Part shown: piece after piece, positions 37,115-42,409 of the stretch
Position numbering within the stretch: position 1 is the stretch's first letter
Layout of the letters: each line of letters opens with the position of its first letter
DNA from: Chloroflexota bacterium
GTDB taxonomy: Bacteria > Chloroflexota > Ktedonobacteria > Ktedonobacterales > JACDGC01
Assembly (NCBI GenBank): GCA_021778805.1
Contig: JAJYBV010000021.1
Coordinates: 1 to 42,409 of the forward strand
Length of the DNA stretch: 42,409 nucleotides
Direction of reading: 5' to 3'
The notes under the pieces: generated by a model
Told to the model about the DNA's origin: nothing
The model's database searches: none
Seen by the model: only the letters and a program-made list of their open reading frames with translations
Translations under genes and position numbers: made by a program

Positions 37115-38830
37115 ATGCGCCCTATTTTTGCAAAAAGCCAGATTGCGCTTTCAGTAATAGCGATTGCTTCAATGCTGACTATTGGCGTTGCAGGATTTAA
37201 GACCGCGCCAAGTGCCGCTGCTAAAAATACTTCCGGGTTCACCACCTCAAATGGAAGCGTTACGCTTAAACATACATTCAATCTCGCGACAATGGCAAAA
37301 ACTGCAAAGCCGCCACAGCTTACAAAAGCGCAGATTCAGCAATATCAGGCTAACTTAAAATATATTGCCAATTTGGCGCCGAAATATACCAAAAGCACAA
37401 CCGCCAAAACTATACCAACTGTTAAACCTGAACCGGCAATTATTGGCCCGAAACAAGTTACGGTCAATTCACAGTTCGATGGTTTGCAAGCAGCTGTTAA
37501 TGAAACGACTAACGGCTTTGATGTTGAGCCACCCGATGAAGGCATGGCGTATGGCAATAACTATGTATTTAACTTTGTGAATTTAAGCGGAGAAATTTAT
37601 AACACTAGCGGAACCGCGCTAGTCCCTGCTTTTTCCATGAACAATTTCTTCAACGTCCCCTTTGCCATTTCCATGAGTGATCCGCGTGTATACTACGACA
37701 ACGCTTCACAACGATGGTTTGCTGTCGCTTTGGCTTATTCTACTTTCTATACAGAGATAAATTTTGCCGTAAGTCAGTCAAATAACCCGCTGGGAACATG
37801 GTACGTATACGCGCTCAACGCAACGGAACTCAATGATCCATGGTGCCCATGTCTGCCAGATTACCCGGTAATCGGTATGGATGGCTACAACATGTATGTC
37901 ACCGCAAACGAATTTTCCACAACAACCGGCGTATTTAACGGCGCGGAAATTTGGGCAGTTGCTAAAACTCCGCTGCTTTCCGGTTCAAGCGCCCCATACG
38001 TGCGCTATGGCCAGATTATGATCGCTGGAAACCCCGCATATCATATTCAACCAGCCATTAAGCGAGACGCTTTACCGGCAGAATTATTTGTCGCCTCTAT
38101 TGATCCCACAGGAACTTCAAATAATCAGCTAGCCGTTTGGTCTTTGGCAGATCCTTGGGTTGTGGCAGGCGGTGGAACGCCTTCACTTACCTCAACCATT
38201 ATTTCGTCAGAATATTATGCATTCCCTGTGATGCTGCAAACACCGGCAGGATATAATACTGCTTACGGCTATGCAACTACCGGTTTGTTAGACCCGGATT
38301 TTGACGCAATGCAAGAAGTTGAATATATTAATGGCCAGCTTTTTGGCGCGCTGGATACTGCCGCTAATGTTCTGGGAACAACAACCGATACTGTAGCTTG
38401 GTTTGAAATTAAACCAATCTTAAATGCGGATAACACTATTTCATCGGCAACACACATGACCGATCAAGGATATCTTGCAACTCCCACTTCGGTAGGTTTG
38501 CTATACCCCCATATTGAAGTTACAAAATCCGGATTTGGCGCTATCGTGTTTTCTTACGGTGGACCAAACACATACCCAAGTGTAGGTATAGCCTTGCGTG
38601 AACCAACTCAAACATTTGGCCCGGATCTAAATACTATTGTCAATGGCCAAGCCCCCGATAACGGATTTACTGATGTTTTCGGCGTTGGCAGATGGGGAGA
38701 TTACTCCGCAGGTTCTTATGACCCAACAACAGGAAGCATTTGGTTTGCCACACAGTATATTCCCAATTCCGGAAACGGAGATATTTGGGCAAACTGGGGC
38801 AACTATATCTTCAATATTCCGCAGCAATAG
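37115..38830 (+). CDS. Secreted protein with a beta-propeller-like look, function unknown
   Basis: 571 residues. A signal peptide (about 1-38: MRPIFAKSQIALSVIAIASM... ending near PSAAAKN) precedes a mixed helical region and a long beta-rich domain. Blocks such as DPRVYYDNASQRWFAVAL, PDYPVIGMDGYNMYVTANEF and GRWGDYSAGSYDPTTGSIWFATQYI recur in secreted repeat proteins of bacteria that resemble sialidase or propeller folds. No catalytic motif is clear. GAAAGGGAA lies 5-10 nt upstream of the ATG. A terminator follows at 38875. Confidence 0.8.
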   Translation: MRPIFAKSQIALSVIAIASMLTIGVAGFKTAPSAAAKNTSGFTTSNGSVTLKHTFNLATMAKTAKPPQLTKAQIQQYQANLKYIANLAPKYTKSTTAKTIPTVKPEPAIIGPKQVTVNSQFDGLQAAVNETTNGFDVEPPDEGMAYGNNYVFNFVNLSGEIYNTSGTALVPAFSMNNFFNVPFAISMSDPRVYYDNASQRWFAVALAYSTFYTEINFAVSQSNNPLGTWYVYALNATELNDPWCPCLPDYPVIGMDGYNMYVTANEFSTTTGVFNGAEIWAVAKTPLLSGSSAPYVRYGQIMIAGNPAYHIQPAIKRDALPAELFVASIDPTGTSNNQLAVWSLADPWVVAGGGTPSLTSTIISSEYYAFPVMLQTPAGYNTAYGYATTGLLDPDFDAMQEVEYINGQLFGALDTAANVLGTTTDTVAWFEIKPILNADNTISSATHMTDQGYLATPTSVGLLYPHIEVTKSGFGAIVFSYGGPNTYPSVGIALREPTQTFGPDLNTIVNGQAPDNGFTDVFGVGRWGDYSAGSYDPTTGSIWFATQYIPNSGNGDIWANWGNYIFNIPQQ

Positions 38831-38874
38831 CAAGATTGCCGCTTTTTAAGAACCCCGATAAATAGCCACTGCAA

Positions 38875-38912
38875 CAGGCGCGTCTTATCCCTCTGAGGCG
38901 CGCCTGTTTGGT
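38875..38912 (+). terminator. Terminator after the secreted-protein gene
   Basis: CAGGCGCG (38875-38882) pairs with CGCGCCTG (38899-38906), then TTTGGTTT. The next promoter begins right at its end. Confidence 0.7.
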
Positions 38913-38942
38913 TTGACACAATCTGTTCGTTTGCCTTATAAT
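38913..38942 (+). promoter_or_regulatory. Consensus promoter of the M20 peptidase gene
   Basis: TTGACA (38913-38918) and TATAAT (38937-38942) with an 18-bp spacer. It excludes the longer frame that begins at 38913. Confidence 0.88.
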
Positions 38943-39026
38943 TGCTCAAAGCAACAGTGCGTTGTTTATAACGCGCTTCCTCACGCTTTATCAAAATATT
39001 TGCTTCAGGCAAAAAGGCAGCCAAAT

Positions 39027-40382
39027 ATGTTAGAGTACCCCTATCCATCTACACAAGAAACGGTTTCGCGCTTGCAAAATTTGCTGCGAATAAACACCAT
39101 CAACCCTCCAGGCAATGAAGACGTTGCAGCAGCATATTTACAGCAGCTGTTTAACGAAGCCGGCATTGAAAACGCTATAGTTGAGCCATTTCCGAGACGC
39201 ACAAGCATTTGGGCCAGATTAAAAGGCAATGGCAATAAAAAGCCGCTGCTGCTGGTTTCTCACCTCGATGTCGTTCCCGTTGAACAGGAAAAATGGTCCG
39301 TTGACCCATTTGGCGGCGAAATTATCGATTCTATGATCTACGGCCGCGGCGCGGTTGATATGAAACAAATGACCGCTATTCAGCTTACGTTGCTGCTGTA
39401 TTTTGCGCAACTGCAAAAGGACCAGCAATTTACATTAGATCGTGATTTAATCTTTTTATCCGTTGCCGATGAAGAACGCGGCGGCGAGGCCGGAATGCAG
39501 TGGATTATTAAAAACAAACCGGAATGGGTTGATGCAGAATTTGCTTTGAATGAAGGCGGCGGCTCCGGTGTTCAGATTGGCGGAAAACGCATTTATCCCT
39601 GTGAAGCTGCACAAAAAGGCCCATTTCCTGTTACACTGCGGGTAACAGGCGAACCCGGGCATGGATCTATACCGCATCAAAATAACGCTCTGGCAATTTT
39701 AGCGCGGGCAGTGCACCGTGTTGCCGCTAAACCGCTGCCCTTGCACATTACCGAAACATCCCGGCAGTTTTTTGCGAAGATTGCAAAAACACAGCGCATG
39801 CCACAACAATTGATGCTGCAGTTAGCGGCCAACCCGGTATTTGCAAATACTATTTATAATGCGCTACCGGACCAAAATTTGGCAAATGTGTTCCGCGCGA
39901 TGACGCATAATACGGCGTCGCCAACAGTAATGCACGCCGGGCAGGCGCATAATGTTATTCCGGGTGAGGCTTCCGTTCATCTTGATTGCCGGTTAATCCC
40001 CGGACAAAATCAAGCGGATATTGAACGGGAATTGCGGGAACGTATTCAAGATCCACGGGTGCATATCGAAGTTGACGACGGTTTGCCGGGATATGAATTT
40101 TCCTCAAAAACTCCCATTTTTGCCGCTATCAGCCGCGCCACTGCAAAAGAAGATCCGGATGGAATAGTTGCGCCATACTTATTTCCGGCAGTCAGCGATT
40201 CGCGATTTTTAGCGCGCGCAGGCGTTACCTGCTATGGGTTTATTCCAATGAAGCCGGAAACAGGCGTTCCGCCAATTCAATTGCTGGCTCACGGCCATGA
40301 TGAGCGTATTTCAATTGCCAATGTTGAGTTTGGCTTGCGTGTTTTATTTCAAACGTTGATAGAATTACAAACAAAGAGCTAA
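39027..40382 (+). CDS. M20-family metallopeptidase (ArgE/DapE/carboxypeptidase type)
   Basis: A zinc-dependent peptidase or deacylase of 451 residues. SHLDVVPVEQEKW has the first metal His (79), GRGAVDMK the bridging Asp (111) and ADEERGGEAG the catalytic Glu and metal Glu (149-150). GEPGHGSIPHQ and LDCRLIPGQ are lid-domain motifs, and a C-terminal LAHGHDERI supplies the last metal His. The substrate cannot be told from sequence. The stop overlaps the stop of the opposite-strand gene at 40379. Confidence 0.92.
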   Translation: MLEYPYPSTQETVSRLQNLLRINTINPPGNEDVAAAYLQQLFNEAGIENAIVEPFPRRTSIWARLKGNGNKKPLLLVSHLDVVPVEQEKWSVDPFGGEIIDSMIYGRGAVDMKQMTAIQLTLLLYFAQLQKDQQFTLDRDLIFLSVADEERGGEAGMQWIIKNKPEWVDAEFALNEGGGSGVQIGGKRIYPCEAAQKGPFPVTLRVTGEPGHGSIPHQNNALAILARAVHRVAAKPLPLHITETSRQFFAKIAKTQRMPQQLMLQLAANPVFANTIYNALPDQNLANVFRAMTHNTASPTVMHAGQAHNVIPGEASVHLDCRLIPGQNQADIERELRERIQDPRVHIEVDDGLPGYEFSSKTPIFAAISRATAKEDPDGIVAPYLFPAVSDSRFLARAGVTCYGFIPMKPETGVPPIQLLAHGHDERISIANVEFGLRVLFQTLIELQTKS

Positions 40383-41698
40383 GCGTCATCATTCATATCT
40401 TTGTTTTCCGCATTCGTTTCGGCGCTACCCCGCCGTATGGTGCTGTTTTCGCGGGCATTGAATTTTTCTTTCCGCGCTATTTGCGCACGCTGAGCGGCCT
40501 TTTCCGGACTTAGTGATGGCGTTGGCGCGGAATATTGTCTGGAAAATTGGTTCATTTGCGACACAACAATCAACAAAAGAGCCAGTAGTATGAGCAGGCC
40601 AATAATCCGCACAGCGCTTAAAACAAATCCATTGCCAACGCCGGGGTAGCGATATATGGTGTTAGACGCTGCAAATAAAATTGCGCCATTCGTGGTTGGG
40701 TTAATGGCCGAAACTGAAGCAACAGGGTCGGCCGTTGTAAATTTATTTTGCACCCTAGCCCAAGATATCCCCGAATTTGCAGATGAAAACACCCCTGTAT
40801 CGGTTCCGGCCAGCACCAGCGCAGGCAATTGAGCCGGCGAATACAGCGACAGCACACGCATTGCAGATAGCGCATTGTTTTGCAATTTCCATGTAAGCCC
40901 GGAATCTGAGCTGATATATAATCCGTTATCGCTCCCCGCTAGTAAAATAGGGGCTTTCCCTGAAGATTGCACAATAGCCGCTAGAGCAAAAACATCCGCC
41001 GAAGCAGGAATACCGGTTCCGGCAACACGCCACGAAGCGCCATTTTGCAGCGTATACACACCGCCGGGAGTTAGCGCAGCATATACTTCGGTGTATTTTG
41101 GCGCCACCGCAAGATGATATACATCTGCACGGACGGGCAACCCAATATTCAGCGCGCTCCATTGTGTTCCGCCGTCATTTGTAACATACACACCGGAATT
41201 TGTAGTTCCGGCATATATAATTTTTCCTGAAGCATCGCCTAACGCCAGCGTATCAACCACATCATCTTTTGGTAAACCGTTTGTAATAGCTTTCCAAGAT
41301 AGGCCGTTATCGGATGATACAAACACCCCACCGGCTCCGCCGGCATATAAATAGGCGTCATCCGGGGTTTCGGCTAAGGCAACAACGGGCATGTTTGCGG
41401 GAAGACCGCTGTTAAGAGTTTCCCAATTTTGGCCACCATCGGTAGTGGTAAATATCTTGCCGGATTCAGAGCCTGCAAAGATTTTTCCTTGATCCACCGA
41501 ATCTTGCAATAAAATCAACGGATGCCCAATAGATTGCTGCACAGGCTGCCAGCTTTGGCTTCCGGAGGATCCGCCAAAAAGCAGGGCAGCAATTGCAATA
41601 AACCCCGCAATGATAACAAAAATAAGATTCCGTCTTGAAAGTAGCGAACGCTGCGCCGGTTTGTTGCTGGATACTAATTGCTGACGTTGATTTGCCAT
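40379..41698 (-). CDS. Membrane-anchored BNR/photosystem-stability-like beta-propeller protein
   Basis: 439 residues. One transmembrane helix (about 25-43) is near the N-terminus and another (about 355-380) near the C-terminus. In between, repeats of the BNR/sialidase type recur: TTDGGQNWETL, SSDNGLSWKAI, TNDGGTQWSAL, SSDSGLTWKLQ, SANSGISWARV. They make an external propeller, of the Ycf48/HCF136-like kind but without photosynthetic context. The C-terminal tail is charged and faces the cytoplasm. Function unknown. Confidence 0.85.
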   Translation of the reverse strand: MANQRQQLVSSNKPAQRSLLSRRNLIFVIIAGFIAIAALLFGGSSGSQSWQPVQQSIGHPLILLQDSVDQGKIFAGSESGKIFTTTDGGQNWETLNSGLPANMPVVALAETPDDAYLYAGGAGGVFVSSDNGLSWKAITNGLPKDDVVDTLALGDASGKIIYAGTTNSGVYVTNDGGTQWSALNIGLPVRADVYHLAVAPKYTEVYAALTPGGVYTLQNGASWRVAGTGIPASADVFALAAIVQSSGKAPILLAGSDNGLYISSDSGLTWKLQNNALSAMRVLSLYSPAQLPALVLAGTDTGVFSSANSGISWARVQNKFTTADPVASVSAINPTTNGAILFAASNTIYRYPGVGNGFVLSAVRIIGLLILLALLLIVVSQMNQFSRQYSAPTPSLSPEKAAQRAQIARKEKFNARENSTIRRGSAETNAENKDMNDDA

Positions 41699-41811
41699 AT
41701 ACTTTTCCTGATTAAAATTTAATTTGAAAACAATTCCATAGTAGCACGTTTTAACAAAATTATCATCGGTTTATCTGCGAGAGTCTATTTGGTTTGCTTT
41801 TTATAAAAAAA

Positions 41812-41841
41812 TAGCGCCCTGCAAATCTAAGCAGAGCGCTA
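41812..41841 (-). terminator. Terminator of the gene at 41856
   Basis: TAGCGC-C-CTGC pairs with GCAG-A-GCGCTA over an 8-nt loop. Read on the minus strand a run of seven T follows. Confidence 0.85.
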
Positions 41842-41855
41842 AAACAAATTCGATA

Positions 41856-42212
41856 CTATGGCAGTGTATCGGTATCTATTACTCGAAGTACACTAGTATA
41901 CGGAAGACCTTTTAAAGCTGCTGATTCATCTGCCTGTGTTAACGGCGAATTACTAAACAGAAAATGACTGGATACTTCACCATTAAATGGAAGGGTTGAA
42001 TTACCTATCTGCACAGACACTTGCCTTCCCAATTTTTTATCATACACCAGCGAAGTTGTATCTGAAACCCATGAAACAAGGCGGCTGCTTATTGTGGGAT
42101 ATTCACTGAATCCATCATGATCTTGTGATTGATCTTCAATTATAACCATTGGAAGCGCCGGATTAGTGATATCTGGATACATTATAACTTGTGAATAATC
42201 TTTATTAGTATC
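41856..42212 (-). pseudogene. C-terminal gene fragment next to a transposase
   Basis: An open minus-strand frame of about 118 codons ending in TAG at 41856, with an ATG at 42182. The sequence (VIIEDQSQDHDGF, RLVSWVSDTTSLVYDKKLGRQ) reads like ordinary protein and has a good terminator, but the frame runs upstream of the ATG without a ribosome binding site and stops at TGA next to the transposase end. It looks like the tail of a larger protein cut by an insertion. A short intact protein starting at 42182 cannot be excluded. No family recognised. Confidence 0.55.
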
Positions 42213-42409
42213 TCACCTTACGCACAATCAATCGCACAGGAGGTTTTGAGAGATCGAAGTTCAGACAAACTGGATTGCAGAACTTTGAGATAGAGCTTTG
42301 TTTTGAGAGCAAAGTGATTCAGGTGAGTCGCTTTGGATACGAGTTCAAGCTTGACAAAGGCATATATCGAGGCAAAGAAATGGTTGCTTTGCGTCTGCAC
42401 TCGTTTGGT
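42209..42409 (-). mobile_element. End of an insertion sequence (partial)
   Basis: Carries the 3' end of a transposase gene (stop at 42218). The element runs off the right edge. Its outer terminus should lie between the gene fragment stop and the transposase stop, near 42209-42213; no matching inverted repeat can be tested without the other end. Confidence 0.6.
42218..42409 (-). CDS. Transposase, C-terminal part
   Basis: The last 63 codons of a transposase. The stretch FFASIYAFVKLELVSKATHLNHFALKTKLYLKVLQSSLSELRSL, quoted as recognisable blocks SIYAFVKLEL, LNHFALKTKLYLK and LQSSLSEL, resembles the C-terminal helical end of DDE transposases of the IS4-like group, where 'NHFxLKxKLYLKAL' is common. 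The catalytic residues lie outside the window. The gene ends 6-10 bp from the disrupted frame next to it. Confidence 0.7.
   Translation of the reverse strand, partial: TKRVQTQSNHFFASIYAFVKLELVSKATHLNHFALKTKLYLKVLQSSLSELRSLKTSCAIDCA

Overview
The window reads as chromosomal DNA of a free-living, respiring bacterium with about 45% GC. The gene complement is translation and housekeeping genes mixed with fatty-acid and electron-transfer genes. A rRNA gene separated from its usual partners, a DnaJ with half a zinc finger, a ketoacyl synthase/biotin carrier pair and Pro/Thr-stalked surface proteins point to Chloroflexota or a nearby phylum. That placement is inference; the 23S gene (7478-10430, minus) would settle it. 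Promoters are of ordinary sigma-70 type and several are close to consensus.

Layout. 1-540: C-terminal piece of a probable winged-helix regulator with its terminator, then AT-rich DNA. 541-2914: rtcB RNA ligase with a PflX-like radical SAM gene 4 bp downstream. 3108-5060: grpE-dnaJ behind a consensus promoter and a long leader. 5178-7208: small sulfite-oxidase-like molybdoenzyme and folC. 7352-10579 (minus): a stand-alone 23S rRNA transcription unit with its own promoter, processing stem and terminator. 10763-11036: tandem G-rich repeats. 11139-13949 (minus): fabF-accB-truB. 14365-15981 (minus): AidB-like acyl-CoA dehydrogenase. 16222-18181: two stalked, membrane-anchored surface proteins. 18518-23639: a DUF2892 protein, an ECF sigma factor with zinc-finger anti-sigma, a convergent two-component system and a membrane protein. 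24217-26878: ybaB-recR, a glutaredoxin-like protein, a DUF2085 protein and rsmG. 26981-27420: more repeats. 27535-31255: tRNA-Tyr, tRNA-Thr, tuf, rpmG, secE, nusG, rplK. 31473-35707 (minus): etfB-etfA and a membrane FeS oxidoreductase resembling ETF:menaquinone oxidoreductase. 35894-42182: GT2 glycosyltransferase, secreted propeller-like protein, M20 peptidase, BNR-repeat protein and a gene fragment. 42218-42409: C-terminal end of a transposase at the right edge.

How the genes work together. The acyl-CoA dehydrogenase, EtfAB and the membrane FeS protein make a plausible route for electrons from acyl-CoA oxidation to the quinone pool. fabF and accB feed fatty-acid synthesis. The tRNA-tuf-secE-nusG-rplK block is the classical translation/transcription cluster, cut off before rplA.

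The least explained signals are two families of intergenic repeats: one of about 92-103 bp with inverted ends (three copies), and one G-rich double-hairpin family of about 90 bp (seven copies). The monocistronic 23S unit is next. No clear defence, CRISPR, phage or biosynthetic cluster is present.
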